Source of the DNA: an uncultured Dorea sp. | GTDB lineage: Bacteria; Bacillota; Clostridia; Lachnospirales; Lachnospiraceae | NCBI GenBank assembly: GCA_910584575.1 | Contig: CAJUBG010000073.1 | Span: 1 to 16,606, forward strand | Reading direction: 5' to 3' | DNA length: 16,606 bases | Part shown: in pieces, positions 1 to 7,393 of the stretch | Layout: each line of letters begins with the position of its first letter | Numbering within the stretch: position 1 is the first letter of the stretch | Position numbers and translations under genes: made by a program | Notes under the pieces: generated by a model | What the model was told of the DNA's origin: nothing | The model's input: the letters and a program-made list of their open reading frames with translations, nothing else | Databases searched by the model: none

Positions 1-492
1 GGTGCAAGCTATTACATCATGAAACCATTTAACAATGAGATGGTGCTAAACAGGATTAAACATGCCAACCAGGTAATCCGGCATGAACTAAAGCCCCAGG
101 CTTCGGCCGCCGGCGCGGTGATGGACAACCGGCCTGAGCCGAACCTTGAGGGGCGGGTGACTGACATGATTCATGAAATAGGAATTCCTGCGCACATTAA
201 GGGTTATCACTATCTCAGGGATGCGATTATCATGGCGGTGGAGGACATGGACGTGCTTAACGCCATCACCAAGGTATTGTATCCCACAGTGGCGAAAAAA
301 CATCAGACAACGGCAAGCCGGGTCGAGCGTGCAATCCGTCATGCCATAGAAGTAGCATGGAGTAGAGGAAAACTAGATACGCTGGACGACCTTTTTGGGT
401 ACACGGTCAGCAACGGAAAAGGGAAACCGACCAACTCAGAATTTATTGCGTTGATTGCGGATACCATAAGATTAGAATATAAAAACAGATAA
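1..492 (+). CDS. spo0A: Spo0A, sporulation response regulator (5' truncated by window)
   Basis: Master regulator of sporulation onset: a phosphorylated receiver domain controls a DNA-binding domain that recognises 0A boxes. The frame is open from base 1 and reads GASYYIMKPF, the end of a receiver domain whose K-P pair is the conserved lysine-proline after strand 5. The receiver body and the true start therefore lie upstream. After a variable linker of about 35 residues comes a complete Spo0A C-terminal domain, with recognisable stretches GIPAHIKGYHYLRDAI, LYPTVAKKHQTTASRVERAI and GKPTNSEFIALIADTIRLEY. The SRVERAIRHAIEVAW segment is the recognition-helix region. About 163 residues are visible, ending in a normal TAA. 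This gene implies an endospore-forming Firmicute. Family assignment is from recognised motifs; truncation is simply the window edge. Confidence 0.95.
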   Translation, partial: GASYYIMKPFNNEMVLNRIKHANQVIRHELKPQASAAGAVMDNRPEPNLEGRVTDMIHEIGIPAHIKGYHYLRDAIIMAVEDMDVLNAITKVLYPTVAKKHQTTASRVERAIRHAIEVAWSRGKLDTLDDLFGYTVSNGKGKPTNSEFIALIADTIRLEYKNR

Positions 493-493
493 A

Positions 494-525
494 TACTTTT
501 CTTCTGGACAAAAGTAGGGTATAAT
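494..525 (+). promoter_or_regulatory. Possible glgA promoter with overlapping inverted repeat
   Basis: Seen: TACTTTT (494-500) and AAAAGTA (510-516) form a perfect 7-base inverted repeat with a 9-base gap, directly followed by TATAAT at 520-525. No good -35 hexamer sits 17 bases upstream; the position is taken by the left arm of the repeat. Inference: a promoter for glgA whose -35/spacer region may be an operator. The repeat is too A/T-rich, and lacks a following U-run, to be a convincing terminator for spo0A. Confidence 0.4.
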
Positions 526-559
526 AAGAATATATATGTGAGGTTTGGAGGAAAAGAGT

Positions 560-1996
560 ATGAAAAAAATACTATTTGCAGCATCAGAATCAGTACCATT
601 TATCAAGACAGGAGGGCTCGCGGATGTTGTCGGTTCTCTGCCGAAATATTTTGATAAGGAGAAATACGATGTCCGTGTCATGCTGCCGAAATACATGTGC
701 ATGAAGGAAGAATGGAAAGAAAAACTTGCCTACTATACCCATTTCTACATGGATTTGAACTGGAGGAAGCAGTATGTGGGCGTACTGACATACGAACATG
801 AGGGAATTACATTCTATTTTATAGATAATGAGTATTATTTTAATGGTTTTGCGCCCTATGGAGATATGTATGCAGATATTGAGAAGTTCGCTTTCTTCTC
901 CAAGGCGGTACTTAGCGCGCTGCCGGTGATTGATTTCCGTCCGGATATTATCCATTGCCACGACTGGCAGACGGGGCTTATCCCCATTTATCTTGATAAT
1001 TTCCGGTTTGGAACCGAGTATTACCGCGGGATTAAGACGATCATGACCATACATAACTTAAAGTTCCAGGGTACCTGGGATACCAAGAGAGTGCGTGATA
1101 TTACCGGTCTGCCTCAGTATTATTTTGTTCCGGACAAGCTGGAGGCGTACAAGGATGCCAACTATCTGAAGGGCGGTATCGTCTATGCCGACAGAGTTAC
1201 CACGGTGAGCAATTCCTATGCGGAGGAGATTAAGATGCCGTTCTACGGCGAGAAGCTGGACGGGCTGATGAATGCCAAGGCCAACTGTCTGTCAGGCATC
1301 GTCAACGGTATCGACTACGACGATTATAATCCTGCGACTGACCCGCATATTGAGAAGAACTACGACATTGATAATTTCCGTAAGGAGAAGGTAAAGAACA
1401 AGCTGGCATTGCAGAAGGAGTTGAATCTGAATCAGGATACCCACACTATGATGATTGGTATTGTGTCCAGGCTTACTGACCAGAAGGGCTTTGACCTGGT
1501 TGCCTATGTGATGGATGAGCTTTGCCAGGATGCCATTCAGATCGTAGTCCTGGGAACAGGCGAGGAGAAGTACGAGAATATGTTCCGGCATTTCGAGTGG
1601 AAGTATCAGGGGAAGGTGTCTGCCAATATCTATTATTCAGACCCGTTGTCCCACAGAATCTATGCTTCCTGTGACGCGTTCCTGATGCCGTCCCTGTTTG
1701 AACCCTGCGGCTTAAGCCAGTTGATGAGCCTAAGATACGGAACCCTTCCGATTGTAAGGGAGACAGGCGGACTTAAGGATACGGTTGAGCCGTACAATGA
1801 ATACGAAAAGACTGGTACGGGCTTCAGCTTTACGAATTATAATGCTCATGAGATGATGGCAACCGTCCGTTATGCTGAACGGATTTATTACGACAGGAAA
1901 CGCGACTGGAATAAGATGGTAGAGCGTGCCATGAGCCAGGATTTCTCATGGGGGAATTCTGCGAAGCAGTATGAAGCACTTTATGACAGCATGTAG
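560..1996 (+). CDS. glgA: Glycogen synthase (ADP-glucose type, GT5)
   Basis: Transfers glucose from ADP-glucose to the non-reducing end of a growing alpha-1,4-glucan. The cytoplasmic protein of 478 residues has the usual GlgA length and two Rossmann lobes. KTGGLADVVG at residues 16-25 is the nucleotide-sugar binding loop, HDWQT at 134-138 is typical of the family, and EPCGLSQL begins at residue 381, followed by the C-terminal ETGGLKDTV segment. The start is the ATG at 560, not the in-frame TTG at 545, because GGAGG (547-551) is spaced correctly for 560 and overlaps the TTG. No glgB, glgC or glgP lies beside it, so the rest of the glycogen pathway must be elsewhere. It stands between spo0A and metF with no obvious functional link to either. 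Confidence 0.95.
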   Translation: MKKILFAASESVPFIKTGGLADVVGSLPKYFDKEKYDVRVMLPKYMCMKEEWKEKLAYYTHFYMDLNWRKQYVGVLTYEHEGITFYFIDNEYYFNGFAPYGDMYADIEKFAFFSKAVLSALPVIDFRPDIIHCHDWQTGLIPIYLDNFRFGTEYYRGIKTIMTIHNLKFQGTWDTKRVRDITGLPQYYFVPDKLEAYKDANYLKGGIVYADRVTTVSNSYAEEIKMPFYGEKLDGLMNAKANCLSGIVNGIDYDDYNPATDPHIEKNYDIDNFRKEKVKNKLALQKELNLNQDTHTMMIGIVSRLTDQKGFDLVAYVMDELCQDAIQIVVLGTGEEKYENMFRHFEWKYQGKVSANIYYSDPLSHRIYASCDAFLMPSLFEPCGLSQLMSLRYGTLPIVRETGGLKDTVEPYNEYEKTGTGFSFTNYNAHEMMATVRYAERIYYDRKRDWNKMVERAMSQDFSWGNSAKQYEALYDSM

Positions 1997-2047
1997 GGCA
2001 TACACAGATATTGTTAATCATATTGACATTTATTAAGGAAAGATAAC

Positions 2048-2917
2048 ATGAAGATTCGAGATATACTTAAGAGTGAAAAGCCTCATATTTCCTTTGAGGT
2101 ATTTCCGCCTAAAACGGACGCGGGATATGAGAGCGTGCTGACTGCCACCCGTAAGATTGCGGCGCTTAAGCCGTCGTTTATCAGCGTGACCTATGGCGCA
2201 GGCGGCGGCACCAGCAAGAACACAGTCAGCATTGCCACTCAGATTAAGGATGATTTTGGTGTGACAAGCCTGGCACACCTGACCTGTGTATCTTCTACGA
2301 AGGAGGAGGTACACAGGGTCATAGACCAGTTGAAGGAGAATAAGATTGAGAATATTTTGGCTCTCAGGGGGGACATTCCGGCAGACAGTGAATTCCCGCA
2401 CCCTAACCATTACCGCTATGCCAGCGAGCTGATTGAGGACATCCGCAAGGAGGGAGATTTCTGTATCGGCGCCGCCTGTTATCCGGAGGGCCACGTAGAG
2501 ACAGAGCATAAGAAGGACGACATCCGGAATTTGAAGCATAAGGTTGACTGCGGAGTAGATTTTCTGACCACCCAGATGTTTTTCGACAATAATATCCTCT
2601 ATAATTTCCTGTACCGGATTCGTGAGAAAGGCATCACGGTTCCGGTGCTTCCGGGAATCATGCCGGTTACCAACAAGAAGCAGATTGCAAGAATCGGCGG
2701 CTTGTCCGGAACCGTCCTGCCGGAGAGGTTCCGCGCAATCGTTGACTGTTTCGGAGACAACCCTGCGGCAATGCAGCAGGCAGGAATAGCATACGCCACC
2801 GAGCAGATTATAGATTTGATTGCGAACAATGTAAACCATATTCATGTATACTCCATGAATAAGCCGGAGGTTGCCGAGGCAATTATGAGGAACCTGTCAG
2901 AGATTGTAGCATCATAA
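2048..2917 (+). CDS. metF: Methylenetetrahydrofolate reductase
   Basis: Reduces 5,10-methylene-THF to 5-methyl-THF, the methyl donor for methionine synthase; a flavoprotein with a TIM-barrel fold. The 289 residues fit the short bacterial MetF form, which lacks the eukaryotic regulatory domain. Family signatures are FEVFPPK (catalytic-type Glu17), LALRGD (Asp109, flavin/folate region), GAACYPEGH and TTQMFFD (Gln176, folate-binding position). The ATG at 2048 is preceded by AAGGAAAG. It starts 51 bases after glgA and ends 43 bases before the MetH activation gene, so it probably heads or belongs to a one-carbon operon with the next two genes. In acetogens and other Clostridia, MetF may also work in the methyl branch of C1 metabolism; no partner subunit (MetV) is adjacent, which favours the methionine role here. 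Confidence 0.95.
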   Translation: MKIRDILKSEKPHISFEVFPPKTDAGYESVLTATRKIAALKPSFISVTYGAGGGTSKNTVSIATQIKDDFGVTSLAHLTCVSSTKEEVHRVIDQLKENKIENILALRGDIPADSEFPHPNHYRYASELIEDIRKEGDFCIGAACYPEGHVETEHKKDDIRNLKHKVDCGVDFLTTQMFFDNNILYNFLYRIREKGITVPVLPGIMPVTNKKQIARIGGLSGTVLPERFRAIVDCFGDNPAAMQQAGIAYATEQIIDLIANNVNHIHVYSMNKPEVAEAIMRNLSEIVAS

Positions 2918-2960
2918 AAGATTTTCAATATGGTTTCAGATTCATAAAGAAGGAAAACGT

Positions 2961-3611
2961 ATGGATGTAAGAACAAAAGAGGCAGTTCGTTACTTAGGAT
3001 ACGGAAACCATGCGATAGATGGCCGTACGCTTGCACTCATCGCCAGTTCTTTTCAGGAATTGGAGACAGTTGCAGGCAGACGGGTCATTTATCGCATTTT
3101 TGACGTGTCTGTGGAGAGTGAGGACAGCCTAATCATCGGCACACTAAAAATCAAAAGCAAAAACCTGGGAAGGAACCTAAAGAGCTGTGACAAAGCCTTC
3201 CTCCTGGGCGCAACCCTGGGCGTAGGCGTTGACACCCTCCTTCGCAGATATACCCTCACCGACATGGCAAGAGTCGTTATCCTCCAGGCATGCGCCGCCG
3301 CCATGTTAGAAGAATACCTGGATAACTGCCAGGAAAAACTGCGCCACGAGCAGGAACAGGACGGCTACCACCTAAGGCCCAGATTCAGCCCCGGCTACGG
3401 CGACTTTTCCATCACCCACCAGGAGGAAATCCTCCGCATGCTGGACGCCCCCAAACAAATCGGCTTATCCTTGACGGACGGTAATATGTTAATACCAACA
3501 AAATCCGTAACCGCAATCATCGGCCTGAGCAGACTCAACATCCCCTGCCATATACAAGGCTGCGAAGCCTGCGAAAAATACGATTGCAGCTATCGCCGCA
3601 AGCAGAAGTAG
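2961..3611 (+). CDS. Stand-alone MetH activation-domain protein
   Basis: A 216-residue protein matching the AdoMet-dependent activation domain that in classical MetH is fused at the C-terminus. That domain restores oxidised cob(II)alamin to methylcobalamin using AdoMet and an external reductant. The signature RFSPGYGDFSITHQEE begins at residue 141 (the R-x-x-x-GY core of the family), followed by IGLSLTDGNMLIPTKS. The C-terminus has four cysteines (C196, C201, C204, C209) in a C-x4-C-x2-C-x4-C spacing that could bind metal; this part is not in E. coli MetH. The gene lies between metF and a metH that lacks exactly this domain, strong context for action in trans. The ATG at 2961 follows a GAAGGAAAA ribosome site. 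From about base 3140 the codons become C-ended, unlike metF. Confidence 0.9.
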   Translation: MDVRTKEAVRYLGYGNHAIDGRTLALIASSFQELETVAGRRVIYRIFDVSVESEDSLIIGTLKIKSKNLGRNLKSCDKAFLLGATLGVGVDTLLRRYTLTDMARVVILQACAAAMLEEYLDNCQEKLRHEQEQDGYHLRPRFSPGYGDFSITHQEEILRMLDAPKQIGLSLTDGNMLIPTKSVTAIIGLSRLNIPCHIQGCEACEKYDCSYRRKQK

Positions 3612-3670
3612 CCATATAAGAAAAACGTAAATTTTGCGACCATAATCTACCGCTTGCCGGTGAACAGCCA

Positions 3671-3845
3671 AACCAGGTTCCCGCGTATCCCTAAGCAGAC
3701 ATTCAGGGACCGCCCTTAGCGGAGGCGAAATCCACTGGTTACGTAGACTTAGGAGTGAGGGCATTCCCGAACTCCTTAGCCGCAGTTACCAGTTAGTTCG
3801 CCGCAGCGTTGGTCCCGTTTGCGTGGGACATGCGGGGACCTGGTT
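3671..3845 (+). ncRNA. Structured leader-RNA candidate upstream of metH
   Basis: A 175-base element in the only long gap (3612-3888). Seen: a 14-position closing stem, 3671-3684 with 3832-3845 (one G-U), encloses four sub-structures. These are hairpin TCCCT 3688-3692/AGGGA 3705-3709; hairpin CCGC 3710-3713/GCGG 3719-3722; a long rod GGCGAA 3724-3729/TTCGCC 3797-3802, then ACTGG 3734-3738/CCAGT 3789-3793, AGGAGT 3751-3756/ACTCCT 3771-3776 and GGG 3759-3761/CCC 3766-3768; and hairpin GTCCC 3812-3816/GGGAC 3825-3829. I see no open reading frame with a ribosome site and no clear promoter or terminator. I cannot match it to a known class: it lacks a full B12 box, S-box, T-box and THF-riboswitch core. 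A riboswitch-like leader is inferred; an interspersed palindromic repeat, or an RNA on the other strand, is possible. Confidence 0.5.
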
Positions 3846-3880
3846 TGGCGTCCACCCAACACCCCACCCATAAAAGGAGT
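3771..3880 (+). promoter_or_regulatory. Candidate anti-Shine-Dalgarno/Shine-Dalgarno pair for metH
   Basis: ACTCCTT at 3771-3777 is exactly complementary to AAGGAGT at 3874-3880, which is the metH ribosome binding site eight bases before the ATG. The same ACTCCT bases also pair with AGGAGT at 3751-3756 in the apex of the leader rod. The two pairings exclude each other, which is the layout of a translational switch. The complementarity is seen; regulation is inference, since Shine-Dalgarno complements occur by chance. Confidence 0.35.
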
Positions 3881-3888
3881 AACCACAT

Positions 3889-6282
3889 ATGATACGAACA
3901 CACTTAGGCAAAGACCTGCTATATTTCGACGGAGGAATGGGCACCCTCCTCCAATCCAAGGGCCTGAAGCCAGGAGAGCTTCCCGAAACCTGGAATCTGA
4001 CCCGCCCCGACGAGATCATCGACATTCACCGCCAATATTTCGAGGCCGGCAGCGATATCGTCCTGACCAACACCTTCGGCGCAAATGCCCTGAAATTCCA
4101 CAATTCCCAATACCAGTTAAAAGAGATTATAGAAGCCGCAGTAGGAAATGCGAAAAAAGCCGCCTCTCTTGGCGTACACGACAATAGGCCCACCTACGTT
4201 GCCCTTGACGTAGGGCCTACCGGCAAGCTCTTAAAGCCCATGGGAGACTTAGGTTTTGAAGAAGCCTGCGAGACATTTGCCGAGGTTATGCGCTACGGAG
4301 AGGAGGCCAGCGCGGATTTCATCCATATTGAGACTATGAGCGACACCTATGAAGTCAAGGCGGCAATACTGGCGGCAAAGGAGAATACGAACCTTCCGGT
4401 CACTGTCACCATGATTTTTGACGAGAAGGGAAAACTTTTGACAGGCGGGGATGTGCCTTCCGTGGTAGCTATGTTGGAGGGACTTGGTGTGGACGCTCTG
4501 GGGATTAACTGTGGTCTGGGACCCAGGCAGATGCTCTCAGTGCTTTCTGAGATCATGGAGTATGCCTCCATTCCCGTGATTGTAAAGCCCAATGCAGGAC
4601 TTCCAAAGCAGAAGGATGGGGAAGTGTACTATGATGTAGAGCCGGAGGAATTTGCGCAAACTATGGAGGAGATCCTGAAGCTCGGCGCAAGCGCCATCGG
4701 CGGCTGCTGCGGAACCACGCCGGAGCATATCCGCGCTATGGTACAGATGGCGGGAAGAAGAACGCCCCGCCCGTCGGTACCAAAAGAGGATACCATTGTC
4801 TCCTCCTACGGCAAAGCCGTTGTATTGAACCGAAAGCCTGTGATTATCGGTGAACGTATTAACCCAACAGGAAAGAAGAAGTTTAAACAGGCATTAAAAG
4901 ACCATGACATGGACTATATTTTAAAGGAGGGTGTGGCGCAGCAGGACAAAGGCGCCCATATACTGGATGTGAATGTAGGGCTTCCTGACATTGACGAGGT
5001 GTCCATGATGAGGGAGGCCGTGACAGAGCTTCAGAGTGTAACAAGCCTTCCCTTACAGATTGATACGGTGGATATCCGTGCCATGGAGAGTGCAATGCGA
5101 ATCTATAACGGCAAGCCCATGATTAATTCCGTGAATGGAAAGCAGGAGTCCATGGACGCCGTGTTCCCTCTGGTACAGAAATATGGCGGCGTGGTGGTTG
5201 CCCTTACCATCGACGAGGACGGAATTCCGGCGACGGCCAAGGGGCGGTGTCGGATTGCCGGAAGGATTATTGACGAGGCGGCGAAATACGGGATTGCCAA
5301 AAAGGATATTGTGGTGGATGTGCTTGCCATGACAATCAGCTCGGAGCCGGAGGGCGCAAAGATAACCCTTGACGCTTTGAGAAGGGTCCGTGAAACCTAT
5401 GGTGTGTGCACAGTGTTAGGGGTTTCCAACATTTCCTTTGGCCTTCCCTGCCGTCCTGTCATTAACGCCAATTTCTACACCATGGCATTGCAGAATGGAT
5501 TGAGCGCGGGAATTGTGAATCCTTCCTCTGAGGAAATGATGAGGTCTTATGATTCCTTCTGTGCTTTAATGAACTACGACCAGAACTGTGAAGCCTATAT
5601 CCGTAAATATGGCGCCCAGACAGAAGATGTGCCACAAAAGCCGGTTCGGGCGGCTTCGTCTCTTACATTAAGAGACGCGATTGAAAAAGGGTTAAAAGAA
5701 GAAGCACATCACAAGGCCGCAGAGCTTTTAAAGACGCAAAAGCCCCTTGAGATTATCAACCAATATCTGATTCCTGCGCTGGATGAGGTGGGAAAGGGCT
5801 TCGAGAAAGGAACTGTGTTTCTGCCCCAACTGCTCATGAGCGCAGACGCCGCCAAGATTGCGTTCGCCGTTCTGAAGGATTCCCTTGAAGAAAACGGCAG
5901 GGAGGGACAGAAGAAGCACAAGATTATCCTGGCAACAGTGAAGGGGGATATTCACGACATCGGGAAAAATATTGTGAAGGTGCTGCTTGAGAATTACAGC
6001 TTTGACGTGATTGATCTGGGAAAGGATGTTTCGCCAGAGACGATTGCAGAATGTGCCGTCAAGGAAGATGTCAGTCTTGTGGGTTTAAGCGCGCTGATGA
6101 CCACCACGGTGGTAAGCATGGAAACTACGATAAAGCTGTTGAGAGAGAAGAAGCCGGACTGCAAGGTGATGGTGGGCGGCGCGGTACTGAATCAGGAGTA
6201 TGCTGATATGATCGGGGCTGATTTCTACGGAAAGGACGCGATGCAGTCGGTTTACTATGCACAGAGAATATTTGAGTGCTAA
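3889..6282 (+). CDS. metH: Cobalamin-dependent methionine synthase lacking the activation domain
   Basis: Transfers the methyl group of 5-methyl-THF to homocysteine through protein-bound cobalamin. The 797 residues hold, in order: the homocysteine/zinc barrel (about 1-290; GINCG with C208 and GGCCGTTPEH with C273 and C274 as zinc ligands); the pterin-binding barrel (about 317-570, starting VIIGERINPTGKKKF); the cobalamin cap helices (about 590-680); and the B12-binding Rossmann domain (about 681-797; DIHDIG with axial-ligand His689, then SAL and GG). The C-terminal AdoMet domain of the roughly 1,200-residue E. coli enzyme is absent; the gene just upstream supplies it. The ATG at 3889 follows AAAAGGAGT. 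The first 120 or so codons are C-ended and the rest are not, suggesting a mosaic. A structured leader precedes the gene. A corrinoid methyltransferase for another substrate is unlikely given the complete zinc and folate modules. Confidence 0.95.
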   Translation: MIRTHLGKDLLYFDGGMGTLLQSKGLKPGELPETWNLTRPDEIIDIHRQYFEAGSDIVLTNTFGANALKFHNSQYQLKEIIEAAVGNAKKAASLGVHDNRPTYVALDVGPTGKLLKPMGDLGFEEACETFAEVMRYGEEASADFIHIETMSDTYEVKAAILAAKENTNLPVTVTMIFDEKGKLLTGGDVPSVVAMLEGLGVDALGINCGLGPRQMLSVLSEIMEYASIPVIVKPNAGLPKQKDGEVYYDVEPEEFAQTMEEILKLGASAIGGCCGTTPEHIRAMVQMAGRRTPRPSVPKEDTIVSSYGKAVVLNRKPVIIGERINPTGKKKFKQALKDHDMDYILKEGVAQQDKGAHILDVNVGLPDIDEVSMMREAVTELQSVTSLPLQIDTVDIRAMESAMRIYNGKPMINSVNGKQESMDAVFPLVQKYGGVVVALTIDEDGIPATAKGRCRIAGRIIDEAAKYGIAKKDIVVDVLAMTISSEPEGAKITLDALRRVRETYGVCTVLGVSNISFGLPCRPVINANFYTMALQNGLSAGIVNPSSEEMMRSYDSFCALMNYDQNCEAYIRKYGAQTEDVPQKPVRAASSLTLRDAIEKGLKEEAHHKAAELLKTQKPLEIINQYLIPALDEVGKGFEKGTVFLPQLLMSADAAKIAFAVLKDSLEENGREGQKKHKIILATVKGDIHDIGKNIVKVLLENYSFDVIDLGKDVSPETIAECAVKEDVSLVGLSALMTTTVVSMETTIKLLREKKPDCKVMVGGAVLNQEYADMIGADFYGKDAMQSVYYAQRIFEC

Positions 6283-6361
6283 GATTAATATGATATTCTG
6301 TATTGCAGCCCCGAAAAGGAGGCCAATGCAGCGATATAGAGAAAAGAAAGGATGAAATAAC

Positions 6362-7369
6362 ATGTCTTTGATATTGCCAGAAAATTATAATCCAAAGCTG
6401 AGTGTCCGCGAGACTCAGGAGGCCATCAAGTATATCCGCGATACCTTCCAGAAGGAATTTGGGAAGGAGATGAATCTTGAGAGGATATCAGCCCCGTTGT
6501 TTGTGGAGAAAAGCAGCGGCTTAAACGACGACTTAAACGGGGTTGAGCGTCCGGTGCAGTTTGATATCGCCGGAATTCAGGGTGAGACGGTGGAGGTGGT
6601 ACATTCTCTTGCCAAGTGGAAGCGTATGGCGCTGCATGAGTACGGCTTTTTGCCGGGAGAAGGGCTGTACACGAATATGAATGCCATCCGCCGCGACGAA
6701 GAACTTGATAATCTTCATTCCTGCTATGTGGACCAGTGGGATTGGGAGAAGGTAATTACGAAGGAGGAACGGACGGAGGAAACGCTGAAGGAGACTGTCC
6801 GCAACATTTTCAAGATTATCAAGCATATGCAGCATGAGGTGTGGTACAAATATCCGGACGCCGCCAAGAAGCTTCCGGCGGATGTAACCTTTATCACTTC
6901 CCAGGAGTTGGAGGACCGTTATCCGGACAAGACGCCAAAGGAGAGGGAGAACCTGATTACAAAGGAGTATGGCTGTGTATTCCTGATGAAGATTGGGGAT
7001 AAGCTTAAAAGCGGCAAGCCTCACGACGGACGGGCGCCGGACTATGACGACTGGCAGTTGAACGGGGATATCCTGTTCTGGTTTGAGCATCTTAAGAGCG
7101 CGCTGGAGATTTCCAGCATGGGAATTCGTGTGGATGAGAAATCTCTGGAGGAGCAGCTAAAAAAGGCGGGCTGTGAGGAACGCAGAGAGCTTCCCTATCA
7201 CCAGATGTTATTAAGGGGAGAGCTTCCCTATACGATTGGCGGCGGAATCGGACAGTCAAGGCTTTGTATGCTTCTTCTGGACCGCGCCCATGTGGGGGAG
7301 GTTCAGGCAAGCCTTTGGCCGAAGGAGATGCGGGAAGCCTGTAAGAAGCATAATATTTTCCTGTTATAG
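6362..7369 (+). CDS. asnA: Aspartate-ammonia ligase (asparagine synthetase A)
   Basis: Makes asparagine from aspartate, ammonia and ATP through an aspartyl-adenylate; cytoplasmic, and related in fold to class II aminoacyl-tRNA synthetases. The 335 residues match AsnA length. Typical stretches are SAPLFVEKSSGLNDDLNGVE near the N-terminus, EVVHSLAKWKRMAL, GLYTNMNAIRRDEELDNLHS and the class II motif 3-like GGGIGQSR at 293-300. The ATG at 6362 follows AAAGGA (6347-6352). It is 79 bases downstream of metH; no consensus promoter, T-box or terminator is visible in that gap, so cotranscription with metH is possible. The next gene begins 24 bases after the stop, at the left edge of the A/T-rich restriction-modification pair. 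Confidence 0.95.
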   Translation: MSLILPENYNPKLSVRETQEAIKYIRDTFQKEFGKEMNLERISAPLFVEKSSGLNDDLNGVERPVQFDIAGIQGETVEVVHSLAKWKRMALHEYGFLPGEGLYTNMNAIRRDEELDNLHSCYVDQWDWEKVITKEERTEETLKETVRNIFKIIKHMQHEVWYKYPDAAKKLPADVTFITSQELEDRYPDKTPKERENLITKEYGCVFLMKIGDKLKSGKPHDGRAPDYDDWQLNGDILFWFEHLKSALEISSMGIRVDEKSLEEQLKKAGCEERRELPYHQMLLRGELPYTIGGGIGQSRLCMLLLDRAHVGEVQASLWPKEMREACKKHNIFLL

Positions 7370-7393
7370 AAATATATGGAAGGGAAAAAGAAA

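Noticed and set aside
2023..2028. TTGACA as a -35 for metF
   Set aside because: A -10 at proper spacing would fall on the metF start codon; no usable promoter.
2582..2588. TTCGACA, complement of a Spo0A 0A box
   Set aside because: It lies inside metF coding sequence far from any promoter; expected by chance.
3489..3764. Minus-strand 91-codon frame with a hydrophobic stretch
   Set aside because: It runs antisense to the activation-domain gene and into the structured element, with no ribosome site; a shadow frame.
3671..3845. Cobalamin riboswitch before metH, suggested by AGGGA, GGCGAAATCC and GGGGACCTGG
   Set aside because: The full B12 box and the CCCGC-ACTGT core are missing, and these bases are taken up in other strong pairings; resemblance is too partial.
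3671..3845. SRP RNA, 6S RNA, RNase P RNA or tmRNA
   Set aside because: No GNRA-capped SRP apex, no RNase P or tmRNA conserved boxes, and size or shape does not fit; I could not run a covariance search.
3819..4187. Plus-strand 122-codon frame overlapping metH
   Set aside because: Out of frame with a clear metH, arginine/proline-rich shadow composition, no ribosome site.
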